DNA of 64,000 nucleotides from Lutjanus erythropterus (Eukaryota; Chordata; Actinopteri; Lutjaniformes; Lutjanidae): assembly GCA_020091685.1 (NCBI GenBank), contig CM034603.1:7947683-8011682 (forward strand). The letters are read 5' to 3'. Under the pieces are notes generated by a model, which saw only the letters and a list, made by a program, of their open reading frames with translations, was not told the origin of the DNA and ran no database searches. Both the position numbers and the translations under genes were made by a program. This document shows, one piece after another, positions 1-12,125 of the stretch. Numbering within the stretch: the first letter of the stretch is position 1; the number at the start of each line of letters is the position of its first letter.

Positions 1-2663
1 TTTTTTGTCACAGTTCCAAAAGGAACTGACAGGAAGACTGTCCACAAAGGAAGCAATGGATGGGTGGGTCAGCAACACTGGACTAACCCCTGACCCTAGC
101 AAAGCCATTGTAACCCAAACCACAGTGTTTTCCTAATCTTAATTAAGTATTAATTTTAACCCAAACAATGATGTCTAAACCTACCAAAGATGTTTTTGTG
201 CCCAAATCTAACAAAACTTCTTCTTTTGGACAGACAAATGACGTCATCCTGCTGGGGTGGTCACAAGAACAGAACATCTTTCTATGTGATATTGTAGAGG
301 GTGTGGACAAACATAGTGTTTTGTCATTTAATTTGGACTGTTGTACTGGACTAAGGTCTAATGCCATTTCACCATATTCAAATTTATATGTGCAATAACT
401 TTGTTGAATCAAAAAATAGGATGCTGCTGTTACCTGACTTCTCTTAAGTGTCTGTATTTCATTTTAAAATGATTTTTTTTTTTACACAAAGTACACAAAA
501 GGCAAAGAAAATGCATCCTTTTTTAATTGTTATTTATTTCGGCTATAGGTGGTCAGGCTGACCACACAGAAACTGACGTTTTTTTTTTTTTCTTACTTTT
601 TGCACAGTTTCAGATGTTTAGCAACTATCATGGTCTCTGTCAATAAAACTCCACAAGCGGTCTGCTGAATTAATAATGAATTAATTAGACTCAATTAAGT
701 AAAAAGTAGGGGAGACCCGGGACAGGTGTAACATGTTTTGACGCGGCACCTATAACTCACTGAATTTTTGTGTTACAGCACTCAAATTTTGAAACAAAGT
801 ACCCATACTTATTACAAAGTCTCCAACTTTTTTGATTTTATTTTTGTACTTGTTTCCAGCCTTTTCCCATAGATTATGATCTTTTTTGTGATGATTCCAG
901 GCGGAAACTTCTGCTATTGGCATTCTGCTAATTCTAGTTTAATCTAAAATTTGAATCAAATCACTGACTGTTATTATCCTACAGAAAAATAGTCTGGTAT
1001 TTATCATGAGAGATAGTAGGATTTAGAAGTCAAACTGACCTCTTATCTCTGACTTCTAGTGTTAACTTTGTCTAAAACAGGGGTTCTCAAAGTTTTGATG
1101 ACTCAGAGCCATTTCTGTACAGGAAAACCCATTAACCTGTCGTAAGATTTGTGGCTGGTCTCACAATTTCACATTAAATTCCATGAGAACAAAATTTCAT
1201 CTGTTTGCAGATATGAAAGATCATTTAATCTGCCTCCTGGGGTCCAAAAAAAGTCATTCTTCTTTTCTTCTCAACCATAAAGTGTTTCCAGTGGTGGCTT
1301 GTCCATCTGACTTCTATATTAAACTGCTCAGCCATCCAACAAAATCACTATTTTTTGCTAACTACACTGATGAACACTGAAGAAAGATGTTAAGGCTTCC
1401 CACACCTTTTCTGAAGCCAAATGTAAGCACTTTTCAAGTGTTTTCAAGGTACATTTTGAAGGTTTTCCAGCACCGTATGCTGTGGTATATGTTTAAATTA
1501 GATATAAACAACCAAAATTATGTTTCATGACAAAATTCTACAGCAGTGAGACAAATTAAAGCAAAACAAAACAAAGTTTCATATTTCAAAATGTGTCTGT
1601 AAGTAGAGTTGGATATTAGAGCAAAAATAATTAATTAATCAGTTATTCAATTCTGATAATTGACTATCAGTTTCAGAATCATTTCTTAAGACATCCAAAT
1701 TCTCGGATTTCAGCCTCTTAAATTTGAATATTTTCTAGTTTCTTTCCTCCTCTTTGACAGTAAACTGAATATCTTTGGTTTGTGGACGAAACAAGACATT
1801 CGGGAAACAATGATCAACATTTTTGACTATTCTCTGGCATTTTATGGACCAAACAACTTATTGATTAATCAAGAAAATAATAGACAGATCAACAATGAAA
1901 ATAATCATTAGATGCAGCCTTAACATCCTATATAACCTAGCTGAGCCAATATAAAACAATCACACAAACAATTACTGGACTTCAGTTTCAATGAAATCAT
2001 TTTCTTCTTTTTCCATCTTCATCACTCATTGACACAACCTCCCCACGCGCTGAGTGGCAAGCGAGGCTCAAGTGTCTTCATTGTGAGCAAAGGGCAAAAG
2101 AAATAAGGCTCTCTCCGGCTCATTTTATTTCCTTATCTTTATCGCTTTTCAAACCTTGAAAACTCCACATTAAAATTCAAGCATTTGGAAGGATTTCCAG
2201 CACCTGTAACAACCCTGGAATGTTTGTTAGGAGAGCACAGTTTGACACAGTAGCCAAGTAGTGTATTAAATGTAGGCTATTAAAAGTCAAAGCACTGAAA
2301 TAGACCACTAATGGTTAAAATATAATGCATGCATTTCATATCATGTTTGGGGGGGACCGAACCCTGCTAACCTGTGTGAAAATCCAACATCTGATCCACC
2401 CATCTACCCTGGGATCCTCCCTAAGACGACTTTCTCACTCTTTATAATATATCCATTCCTACTATTTTGACAGTATATTGACAATTTGTGCCCATGTAGG
2501 CTACACAAATCTATATCACACACTGCTGTGATACTGGGCTGGTACGACAGAGTCAGATGTAATTCTGTGGGGATGCAACACTATGAGCAACACCCAATCA
2601 ATGTTGACGACCTCAGCTTTAAGGCCATGTTTAGCTCATTTAGATTACTTTGTAATCACTCAC
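1..2663. other. neto1 intron / left-edge non-coding sequence
   Basis: No exon is supported here. The next NETO exon, which should encode the start of CUB2, was looked for on the minus strand and not seen, so this is probably intron running off the window. It holds repeat relics: a GGGGAGACCCGGGACAG-type motif at about 713-730, a CAGGGGTTCTCAAA motif at about 1078-1092 resembling the terminus of hAT/Charlie-like elements, and a longer MITE-like relic listed separately. Short open frames here are AT-rich, have no domain and are treated as chance. Confidence 0.6.
1616..1925. repeat. dispersed MITE-like repeat (copy 1)
   Basis: The left end carries ATTAATTAATCAGTTATT and the right end ATTGATTAATCAAGAAAATAATAGAC, with an interior of GACAGTAAACTGAATATCTTTGG, AAGACATT and TGGACCAAACAAC blocks. 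The same blocks recur in the same order at 36340-36690. Two independent copies show that it is an interspersed element. The family name is not assigned; the layout fits a non-autonomous hAT-type element. Confidence 0.7.
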
Positions 2664-4911
2664 CTTGTGTGAAGTTATACCGGGCAGAGAAGCCAATGGC
2701 CTCCAGTTCACCATCAGCAACAAACTTGATGTAAAGATACCTCCCACTGGAGCGGACATATGACGGGCTTTCCTGCCCGCAGTAGCGACCAATGATGGGC
2801 GAGAAACCAAAGGGCCCATCGCGGACCTCGATGTGGTCGAACTTGCACTCCCAGGACGGCTCTATGGAATACTTGTCATCAAAGAATAAGTCGATGCACT
2901 GTCGGGGAGAGGCTGGAGGAGGACGACAGGTTGAGAGGAGGTGAGATGGGAGCAGAGGAGGTGAGTGAGAGGCTGGAAAACAAAAAGATTAAAGTTTTAC
3001 CTTCTATGATGTAGACACATTCCCTCTCAGGTGGGTATTTATCAGGGTAGTTGGGTGAGGTGAAATACCCTCCATCAGGCTCCTTTACCCAGGTCCCACA
3101 CTGCCCAGCTGGTGTCACACCTGAGTTATTCTTCACTGGAAACACACACAACGTACAGACAGACAGATGGAAGTGTTAAGATCACCGCAAGTTGGACAGC
3201 TGTCTGTCATGTCTTCCTTTTAAAAGTCTCAAACTGCAATTTCAAGTGTTGACTGGCTGTTGTATTAAAAGTGAATATAACTTTCTGGGATGTTATCTTT
3301 GAATTATAAGTGTACAGTTCATTTAAGTTAGTTTTATAAGGCACTGTGCTTCTTAGCATCACAAAGCTAACTTAGTGTAGGTTGAACTATCAATGATTAA
3401 TTTAATGTAGTTCTAACCAGAGTTTAGCAAAAATAGGTGTAAAATAATTAAATCCAGCAATAAATCCATTGAAGAAATTAATCAATATGGAGATGCTTCC
3501 TTACACAAATGAAAATAAATGAAGAAAAAATTCATTTGAGAGCTGTCAGGACCTAGTGAGTTTAAAAGAGAGGGGAAACCATTAACTTTCATTCTTCTGT
3601 ATTCCTTAACAAAACCTTACATTGTTTGCTAGGTGACTAAAACATTAGTTGCCTGTTCATGACGGCTCAGTAGAGAAGCTGGATTAAAAAATGGACAACA
3701 GCACAGTAAGGAATAGGAACGGATAGACAGGCAAAACTAAAACTTCTCCAGTCTAAGTTTAAAGTTAATGCTGGATCACATTTTAAATGGGAGTTTAACT
3801 TTTTGGTGCAACAGAATTAAACTGAACCTAGGTTTAGAGCAATAACTAAACTGTGGTTTAACCATAAGTTTAATGTGAATCTTTCTTATTATTCTTATTG
3901 ATTTTAAACTACTTTTAAAGTTTGGTCCAACATAATGTAAAATGAAACCATGATTTAATCAGATTTAAAAATGTATTCTTGCGGGTGCAGCCTACAACTA
4001 ATGGAATTGAAATTGTATGAAATTGTTCAGCTGAGAAGAAAATTGCTTCCCAGAGCTCAAGGTGACGTCTTTAATGATTTACATCCCAAAACTGGGATTC
4101 AAATTACACAAACAACACTGGGTTATAAATTGACCTAATTTGGAGTCAGTATGGCACCGACACAACACTGGATTAACTTCACCCAGTGACAGCGGTGTTA
4201 TTTTTATATTACTGATCAAACAATCCTTCTGTTGGGTGGTTTAACCAAGGAAAACAGTAAATCCTCACATCCTCAAATGTGTGGCTTTTTGCCTAATAAA
4301 TTATTCAACTGCTTCATTATCAAAACAGCTGCTCATTAAGTTCCTGTGTATCAAACTAATCCATCAATCATTTAATTAGTTTAACTGAACCACATTTCAG
4401 TCATCTTGGTTTTCAAGTTAAACACTGAAACACACTCAAAATCAGTCATTAATCCATATTAGTTCAAAACACTGTCCACTTTTTATGGGCTTTAAAACAA
4501 AATAGCCAAAGTCTTAGAACAGTTAAGAGTGAAGAATGAAGAGTGACTCAGGACGTGATACCTTGAGTTTTTGTTTTGGTGGCTGAAGCACCTGACAGCC
4601 CAGGTGAGATGAGGCTTGCTGCTAAAGCTGAGAGAAGAGACAAGTGATTAAAGATTGTGATTTTTGTTTGCAATTTGTCAGAAATGATGATAATTAAAAA
4701 AAAACAGAAACCGCTCATACATTAAAATATGTATAAATGTATAAAATAACATAAAATCATAAAATATTGTTGTACTTAACATATATGCTTCAGGATTATG
4801 ATTTTTTTTTTCTAAAAAGCACAGAATGTAATCCTTCTACAAACAGGCAACATTATGAAACATGTTTACAGCAGTAAACTTACCGATGGGCAGCAGAAGT
4901 TTGTGCACCAT
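2664..4911 (-). CDS. neto1: NETO1-like protein, 5' part (signal peptide and CUB1)
   Basis: Four minus-strand coding exons: 4911-4884, 4627-4562, 3135-3001 and 2912-2664. All junctions are GT..AG and all are phase 1. They encode about 159 residues and continue past the left edge. Residues 1 to about 24 form a hydrophobic signal peptide (MVHKLLLPI, then [13 protein letters not shown]). From C44 a CUB domain follows, with [58 protein letters not shown] and [13 protein letters not shown] proteins are single-pass auxiliary subunits of kainate/NMDA receptors with two CUB domains, an LDLa module and a cytoplasmic tail; here only CUB1 is present. The family is clear from the CUB1 motifs. Choice of neto1 over neto2 rests on GYFTSPNYP and [15 protein letters not shown], and on the signal-peptide ASLI..LSGA pattern. 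A fish neto1 co-paralogue cannot be excluded. Sequons at N34 and in YNFT. The start is the only ATG ahead of the signal peptide. Confidence 0.88.
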
Positions 4912-5229
4912 TTCTGTTCCCTGAGGACAGGCAACTCTGTCTCAAATATTGCCATTAAATAGTCTTGACTAAATGTCCCATTATTGGGGAAAAATTGTTC
5001 TTCAGCCCATCAGCTCCTCACAAAACGCACCAAATCCGAGAGCAAAGACTTCGACATTTCCATCCCTGTCTCTCTGTCTCACTGAGAGCTCAAAGGATTA
5101 CAATCCCGTCCGCCACAAACCTTCACAATTTTTGCTCCACCTTTAGGCTGCATTAATCCTCTCAGAAGATATACGGTCATTGACAAAGCTGCGCCCGTTT
5201 AAAGTGGGCCGAGGCAACTGACAACTGCC

Positions 5230-5230
<1 letters not shown>

Positions 5231-5300
<70 letters not shown>
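5231..5300. repeat. (TG)n microsatellite
   Basis: An almost perfect TG run of about 70 bp lies about 320 bp upstream of the neto1-like start codon. It probably sits in or next to the promoter of that gene, so its length could vary between alleles close to the transcription start. Confidence 0.98.
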
Positions 5301-5301
<1 letters not shown>

Positions 5302-7799
5302 ATCAGTCAGCAGTTTAGCTCACCCTCTAGCCAGTAGCACAATCAACACCATTTTCAACGCTAGAATTGAATTAAATCAAATGCAATTTCATGAATTCAT
5401 TTTCTAATATCTGTTTTTATTTATGGATTTGGATTTTAATCCATTTAGACCACAGAGTGGTTGTGCTCCAAAGATGGAAAAAATATTCAGATTTTTAACT
5501 TAAGTAAAAAGAAAATATGAAAATACTCTGCAATACACTGCAAGTAAAAGTCCTGTATTCAAATTGTTACTGAAGTCAAGGTATTTATTTCAGCAAAATG
5601 CAGGGATATAACTATACCAAAAACTCACACCATGGTAAAAATTCCACGATACAATATTTATTGTGATATTAAAAAACAAAGAAAAATGATGACTTGAAAA
5701 ATGTCTTGCATTAAACAAATCTTATGTGTACAGATTTTGTGCACATATTAACTAATTTATTTTTCTGTTTAACTTGTGCTTCTGCTTTCCTTTGTGAATA
5801 AGATAAAAATGAACGTAGCCAGTCATGACCTGAGCATATCATGTCATGATTTGTCTGGCAATGGATGCTTGAATTGTGTATACACAATTGCAAAAGAAAA
5901 ACAATGCAGCAGTCAGTAGCACTGCTTTTATAAATGAAAATAAAAGTAATAAAACAAAATAATTAACTGTGTACTTGGTATATATCATCAATATTCATTG
6001 CGGTATTTAGACATTTTTTATCGCAATATCAAGATATTTGGTATATTGTTACATATTAAAATTAAAAGTTCTTATTATGCAGCAGAGTCACATCTGTACA
6101 GATTGTGTGAGTCAGTGAGAGACACACTGCACTCAAATAAAGATGTCACTTTATTATACATTATAATACTCTATAGCATAGATTTTACTTATATATTTTA
6201 TTGCATGTTATATTATATTTTATTCTTTTAGCTGCTGTGATATTTACGGCTTAGAGTATAGGGACAAGCTTCTGAAGTACTGGCCCACTGGGCCACAAAT
6301 CCCCTAAAATTTGTAGTCAAAGTACATTTTTTGGTGACCCAATGTAAACTTATGTAAAACATTAAGATTTGTTATAGAGCCCGACCAATATATCAGAAAA
6401 ATATTGGCCTGTCACAGTTCCATCAGTCTATATTGGTATCAACATATATGTTGTCTGATATGTGCCGATATGAAAACATTTATATATCATATAGATATAT
6501 CAGTATTGGAATAGTTTTACTCCCTTATAATGGGAACGTTGAGCTCTAACATGTCATATAAATATCATGTTTTACAATAAGAAAAGACAATTTAGCACAA
6601 GTTATCACAGCCCTCTTTAATTGTCACACCTGTTGGAGCATTACAAAGTAGCTAACTTTTAAAAGTTACTGAATTTACAGTACTTTTTGCGTTAGACATG
6701 TAAGTAATTATTCTTTCAAATTAATAACACAATTGCCGTTACTGAAATATAACTGAAACCCGTTACTCGTTACTTTTAGCTTACCTGAAAACAATAGAAA
6801 ACCGCAGAGGACAGCAGACGAAGCAGACAAACGCACCTCATGGTGCCACAATGTTAGCTTGTTCTCATCACACTATAATATAAACTGTTCATCATATAAT
6901 TATTTATTAACTACAGGAGTAACGTTTGGTTGACTTACACACTGCATGGTCTGCCAGAGGTACTGAAGTACAGCTTACAGGTAGGAGCGCGGGTCATTAC
7001 TGCCCTCTGGTGGTCTGGTGTATTAATAACTCATATCAATGAGTAGAATGATAGATAAAAAGTGACAGTTGTCATTAAAATAATATAGCTACACAAACAT
7101 AATATAACCACAATATAATAGCTCATATGGCTTTGTGCATTAATAAAGTAATGAAATCAGACATCTGAAAGTAACACAAAAGTTGCTTTCCCTAGTAACT
7201 AATTGAATTTCTTTATCAATAACAACATTTAGTTTAAGTATTAAATGCAGGCACTGATAAAGTAAATATTTTTGTTTGATTTGATTTGATTTACTTGGAA
7301 CATAAATAAATAAAATGTATAGAAAATGAAACATACAAAATATCATAAGAGAACAGATTTTAAATGACTTTTGAGAGAAGTAACTATTAACTGTAAATAA
7401 TTAGTAAATTTCCCATGAATTATGATGTGGTGATTCCCAATGTTTCTGAAAAAAACATTAATGTTCAAGTTCAAGTTCAAGTAAACTTTATTATCCCAAA
7501 CAGGGAATTAAAAACAGATTTAAAAAAAAAGAAAAAAAACCCCATAAAATATATGGTCCAGTTCACATCATCCTGACACACATACACACACACACACACA
7601 TCACTAAACAGAACCTTAATTACATTCGTATCATTGACAGCACGTCTTTACCCAGCTATTTCAGATCAAATATGGCTGATGTGAAAAAGATTTCCAAAAC
7701 TCCTGTTACTCTTGATTGATCATCTTATATAAGTATGCTGGCTGAAAAGTCCTCACTGAGGGTAAAGGATCTCACAGAACACAGGATCATTTTCACATG
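5301..7799. other. intergenic, repeat relics only
   Basis: No coding evidence. It contains a TTAAGTAAAAAG..AAAATACTC relic at about 5498-5530 and a GAGCCCGACCAATATATCAG-type relic at 6378-6500 (a shorter sibling is at about 42534). A GTTACTGAAATATAACTGAAACCCGTTACTCGTTAC relic occupies about 6640-6790 and has a relative at 51690-52110. A triple TTCAAG motif leads into AACTTTATTATCCC at 7466-7500, which looks like a retroelement 3' tail. A short (CA)n lies at 7577-7600. These look like decayed mobile elements between two divergent-age loci. Confidence 0.6.
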
Positions 7800-7812
7800 T
7801 CTGAGTTGTGCT

Positions 7813-7981
7813 TTTATTTGACTGAATTCAACATCAAAGCAGTAAAGTGTGCAAAGTTGGGTGCTGAAGGTGCTTCAGTGTGTTCAGTGAACAGCTGTGG
7901 TGACATCTGACTGGTTGTGCGATTGTGGCTTTGTGGCTTTGCTTCAAGTCCACTCTAAGAGGCTCCAGGAAGAGTTCTGGC
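7813..7981 (-). CDS. candidate terminal exon of the exon-array transcript
   Basis: A minus-strand acceptor TTATCACAG precedes 7981. Joined with one carried base from the 9601-9478 exon, the frame reads SQNSSWSLLEWT and stops at 7946-7944. About 130 bases later an AATAAA lies at 7818-7813, so this has the shape of a last coding exon plus 3' UTR. Only splice motifs, phase and the polyadenylation signal support it. No homology is claimed. Confidence 0.3.
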
Positions 7982-8257
7982 CTGTGATAACAAAAACAAG
8001 TCATGAACATGGATCCTTGTCTTAGTCTGCTGTCAGTATCTCACAAACTTCACTGACAATAATTTACTATAAAGTAGTGTTGGTCTGCAGGTCAATTCAT
8101 GTCTAAATAAATGTACACGAAGCAGTTGTGTCGCAGGTTAAAACATCTCTAAGCTTCCTCTATTGAAGCAACAAAACATTATCAAAGACGGTAGCTGTAA
8201 AAAACAGTTTCACTTTAGCTTGTCACTACTTTATGTCACTATTACATTTTCATAATG

Positions 8258-9461
8258 TTAAAGGAACAGTTCAACATTTTGTAAAATACACTGATACTTT
8301 CTTTTCTGTACAGTAAAAACTGGTTAGCCTAGCTTAAAGGGGTTGTTGGGATTATCTGAAGTGAGTGGTATGAGGTACTTATTGATAGACAGTGTATTAG
8401 CTACAATAGATGGTGGTCTGCACACACAGTTAGGGCACCAGCACTGAAGCTAAACAATGTCCTGCTGGGACAGGGTCAGCAACAAAAGGTATTTTAGTCA
8501 CTTAAAATAGGGTCCACTGAAAACTTTAATATCAGTTTAAGTGTATCTTATATTTAGAATATTTTCACTGCTTTACTTTGCTGTCAGACAGTCTTTTCTG
8601 GCAGGAGATTGACATTATATAAGTCAGACATCACTCCCTTCAAACAAACCAAACTCCATAGGTGAAATCAGTCATTTTAACTTGCAGAAGAAGGAAGCTG
8701 CTGGTCTATTGCTGCCTCAATCAGTTACTTTGTTGGTGTTATTGTGCGACTTCAGTGAATCTGAATAGTACTTTTTAAACATCGAAGTCAGACAATAACA
8801 CAAACAATCTAACAGATTGAGGCAGTGGTTGACCAACAATTCCCATGTTCTTTGAGGTGAAATTACTGATTCTGCCTATGATGTTTGGCTGGTTTGGAGA
8901 GAGAGCAGTATTTGGCTCATCTAATGGTAGTTTCATGTGGGAAGAGGCTGTCTCACGTAAGTAAAGCGGTGAAAATATTCTAAATAAAGTGTACTCTTAA
9001 TCTGATATCAGTTTTTTTTAGTTCGACCATTTTTAAGTGACTAAAATACATTATGTGGCTGACCCTGTCCACAGCAGTACATTACTTAGCTTCTGTGCTG
9101 GTACTCCTGCTGGGGGCATACACATACACTGACTACTGATAAGTACCTCAAACAACCCCACATCAAATAATCTGAACTATCCCTTTAACATAATTGGCTG
9201 CTATTTGTCTCTTTTACAATGTTTTTTTTAAGATTAAGCAAACAAGATATAAGGTGTTAATTAGTGAACTTCAGAGATGCTGGATTTTGTTATGTTTGGA
9301 CAGAGTGACGCTACTTGTTTACCTGTTTCCAGTCTTCATGCTAAGCTAACTGTAGCTACATATTCAGCCTACAGACCTGAGAGTGGTATCAATCTTCTCA
9401 TCTAACTGTCAGCAGGAAAGTGATACAGTGTATTTTCCAGGATGTTGAACTTTTCCTTTCA
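8258..9461. mobile_element. foldback (long inverted repeat) element with a nested inverted pair
   Basis: The outer ends are about 36-bp imperfect inverted repeats: TTAAAGGAACAGTTCAACAT at 8258 and its complement ending at 9461, both running into CAGTGTATTTT/AAAATACACTG. Inside, a second inverted pair runs 8334-9188 (AAAGGGG/CCCTTTAA ends, each followed by a GAGGTACTTATTGATAG-type block). The GACCCTGTCC and TTTTAGTCACTTAAAAT blocks are also mirrored, so most of the 1.2 kb is palindromic. It encodes nothing recognisable. A related half copy is at 31008-31440. It is probably non-autonomous. Confidence 0.75.
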
Positions 9462-9477
9462 TATGCAGCTTGCTTAC

Positions 9478-9601
9478 TTAGTAACTTAGTGCACAGGAAA
9501 CCACTGCTCTCCATCTCGTAGTCAGTCGTCCTTCTCGTCCTGTCAGGAAGAAACATTTCTTCTTTGTTGTCAAGGAAACACGGGATGCACTGCAGGAGTC
9601 T
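9478..9601 (-). CDS. candidate exon (TDYEMESSG motif) of the array transcript
   Basis: Acceptor TTTTTACAG before 9601, donor GTAAGC after 9478, 124 bases, open in phase 0 and leaving one base. It encodes RLLQCIPCFLDNKEEMFLP followed by a stretch with TTDYEMESSGF. The TTD..MESSG segment is repeated in the candidate terminal exon at 12019-11970 (TTDHQMESSGYV), which supports a shared coding origin. The phase matches both the 50-base exon upstream (9691-9642) and the terminal exon at 7981. Confidence 0.4.
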
Positions 9602-9641
9602 CTGTAAAAATATGAAATATGTAAATAAGACAAATAATTAC

Positions 9642-11186
9642 TTTTGTAGTCAGAAGCTCCTTCCCGATTTTCATCCAGTAAACAGCAGCAGCTCTGGTGG
9701 TAGAATAAAAAAGATAAATAGTTGTTTTTAAGTTTTTAAAATATATATATATATTTGTTGAATACTGTAAATTGTGATATTTGCATAAAAAGAGGGAGCA
9801 TACAACAAATAGCTTTTCAACACAATCACAGCTGTTACGTTCTTTATTAAACCACTTGTTGGTAATTTTCTGTGTAAGTCAGAATCTCACACTCACCTTC
9901 TTCATCTTCAGTGAAAAGCAGCAGCTCAGGTGGTGGAGGAACAGAGGAGGAGAAAACAACACATTATATGGTCAGTAAGACAGCCAAAATAATAAATATA
10001 ACTACATGACCAATATTATATGTGTAAAACAGGTGCTGCACAGTATGTAGCTAATTCACATTACAATATACATTAATGTCTCTCAGAGTCTTAAACTCAC
10101 CTTCGTCCACAGTGAACAGCAGCAGCTCAGGTGGTGGAGGAACAGAGGAGGAGAGAAAGATATAAAGGGGTTATTAAAACACGTCATCTTTGAAGTACAA
10201 CGTATGTGATGTTATATGGATTAGCAGGCGTAGCTCACAGCATGTACGTCTGTGAGCGTCTTTATATTGTACAGTAGCGTATTCAAAGTCAGTTTCAGTC
10301 TAAGAAATGTATAATAATTCATATAAAAAGCATGTTCTCTGCCACTTTGCGAGTCAGAATCTCACACTCACCTTCTTCACCCTCGGTGAACAGCAGCAGC
10401 TCAGGTGATGGAGGAAGAGGAGAAAACAACACATAACGGTTAGTAAGACAGCCAGAATAATCTCTTTATTATTAAATGATCGATAGATCTATTAAAAAGT
10501 GATGCATACAGTACGTAGCTAATTTACACAACAATATACATTAATGTCTCTCACAGTCTTAAACTCACCTTTGTCCTCAGTGAACAGCAGCAGCTCAGGT
10601 GATGGAGGAAGAGAGGAGGAGAGAAATAGAAACAATGGTTAGTAAGACGTACAGTATGTGGCTAAGTGACACAATAACATATGTTATTTTTTCTTATTTT
10701 AATGTCATAGTCTGTTCTAAGTCACTTTCTTCACAAGTCAGAAGCTCATACTTTTTTCATCCTCAATGAACAGCAGCAGCTCCGATGATGGAGGGAGAGA
10801 AGAGGAGAGAAGGATAAAAAAGTTAGTAAAACATGTCATCTTTCAATTATTGTCTAAGTGATATTTTATAGGTAAAAAGACAGTTGTACTTACTTTTTTC
10901 GTCCTCAAGGAACAGCAGCAGCTCTGGTGATGGAGGGAGACAAGAGGAGAGAAGGATAAAAAAGTTAGTAAAACAAGTCATCTTTCAATTCTTGGTTATG
11001 TGATATTTTATGGATAAAAAGACACTTGTACTTACTTTTTTCGTCCTCAAGGAACAGCAGCAGCTCCGGTGATGGAGGGAGACAAGAGGAGAGAAGGATA
11101 AAAAAGTTAGTAAAACATGTCATCTTTCAAGTCTTGGTTAAGTGATATTTTATGCATAAAAAGACATTCATACTTACTTTTTTCGT
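9642..11186 (-). repeat. tandem array of small exon-like cassettes (LLLFTEDE family)
   Basis: Eight minus-strand cassettes share a polypyrimidine tract, an AG, a CTGCTGCTGTTC-type core and a GT donor. Proposed exons are 11063-11036, 10921-10894, 10779-10752, 10593-10569, 10399-10372, 10125-10101, 9924-9897 and 9691-9642. The first seven are 28 or 25 bases long, all 1 mod 3; the last is 50. A 9-base remnant lies at 11186-11178. In phase 0 they read LLLFTEDEE, LLLFTVDE, LLLFLEDEK and similar. Repeat spacing is about 140-275 bp; the 10.75-11.06 kb units are nearly identical 142-bp tandem copies. Related cassettes sit at 11578-11560 (19 bases) and 12156-12126 (31 bases). Reading two phase-linked cassettes in series usually gives a stop (GTT CAC TGA); using exactly one keeps the frame into 9691-9642 and 9601-9478. 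They are either alternative exons or decaying duplicates. Confidence 0.6.
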
Positions 11187-11326
11187 CTGTAAAGAGAGAG
11201 AAAAGGTTAGTAAAACAAGTCATTTTTGAATTACTGAAGACATGACCAAGATGAAGGTACCTGCCCTGTCAGATGTGAAGGCCACATGCATTGGGTGTCG
11301 ACAGCCCCACCAGTCGCAAGGGCTAC

Positions 11327-11831
11327 CTGGGGAATCGCCGGCCCCGCCAGACGCTAAGACCGGCCCTCAGGATGAAGGAAAGGTTGATCAGCCATCACAA
11401 TGAAAAACCCAAGTCCCTCTCATCAGACGACCATGGCCTCTCAGCGACAGGTAGCTGTAAGAAACATTATTAGCATGTTAGCTTTAGCCTGTGAGCACTT
11501 TATGTCACCATTCCACCTTTGTCATCTTAAAGGAACAGTTCAACATTTGGGGAACTCACCTTTATGTGATGGCAGCAGCTCAGGTGGTGGAGTCAGACTG
11601 GACCAACCAGAAGGAGTCACCAGTCACCAAGACAAAGGAACCCTACATGCACGGGGTGTCGACAGCCCCGCCAGTCGCAAGGGATACCTGGGAATTTGCC
11701 GGCCCCGTCAGACGCAAAGACCGGCCCTCAGGATGAAATAAAGGTCGATCCAGCCACCGTGCCAAGGTGCAGGCCCCGGTGCAAGACGCTACCTGGGGTG
11801 TCCTCAGCCCCGCCAGACGCAAAGGCTGTCC
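11327..11831 (-). repeat. 39-base exon-like cassettes (RLAGLxTPQ family) and tandem GC-rich units
   Basis: Three minus-strand segments, 11831-11793, 11726-11688 and 11365-11327, are each exactly 39 bases between AG and GT. They read GQPLRLAGLRTPQ, GRSLRLTGPANSQ and GRS-stop-RLAGPAIPQ. Their parent appears to be the 3' third of the 12337-12218 candidate exon, which ends SQPLHLAGLKTPQ and has the same donor, GTAGCG. The surrounding DNA (11290-11390 and 11650-11745) repeats a GTCGACAGCCCC..CCAGTCGCAAGGG unit. The 11365 copy has an in-frame TAG, so at least one is dead. A degenerate relative of the KRPRW exon lies at 11454-11395 and ends in TGA. Confidence 0.5.
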
Positions 11832-11969
11832 CTGGAATCACTGGTCCTGTCAGACATGAGAATGGTATCAATCTTCAAATCTAACTGTCAGCAAGAAAGC
11901 AAATACCTGCTTTTTCCAAGATGCTGAACTATTCCTTTAATGTGCAGCTTACATACTTGGTAACTTAGT

Positions 11970-12019
11970 TCAAACATAGCCACTGCTCTCCATCTGGTGG
12001 TCAGTCGTGTTTCTCTTCT
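11970..12019 (-). CDS. candidate terminal exon (TTDHQMESSGYV)
   Basis: The acceptor TTGTTCCAG precedes 12019. Taking one carried base, the exon reads EKRNTTDHQMESSGYV and stops at 11972-11970. The phase is exactly that left by the 31-base cassette at 12156-12126 (LLTSTSCGEK plus one base). That cassette in turn fits the phase-0 exon 12337-12218, so three exons chain in frame to a stop. It is homologous to the middle of the 9601-9478 candidate exon. Confidence 0.4.
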
Positions 12020-12125
12020 CTGGAACAAGAATAAACATGAAAATAAACATTAGTAAGACAAATCACCTTTGAATAATTAAATAACTTTAAATAGAAAACA
12101 CAACTAACATCTGTCAGCTGCTCAC

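Noticed and set aside
2486-2734. Plus-strand 82-codon frame overlapping the neto1-like exon 4
   Set aside because: Antisense to the CUB exon; the minus frame has the conserved domain.
9642-11186. CRISPR-like or satellite array interpretation
   Set aside because: Spacing is irregular (about 140-275 bp), repeats contain splice signals and coding cores, and the genome is vertebrate; an exon cassette array explains more.
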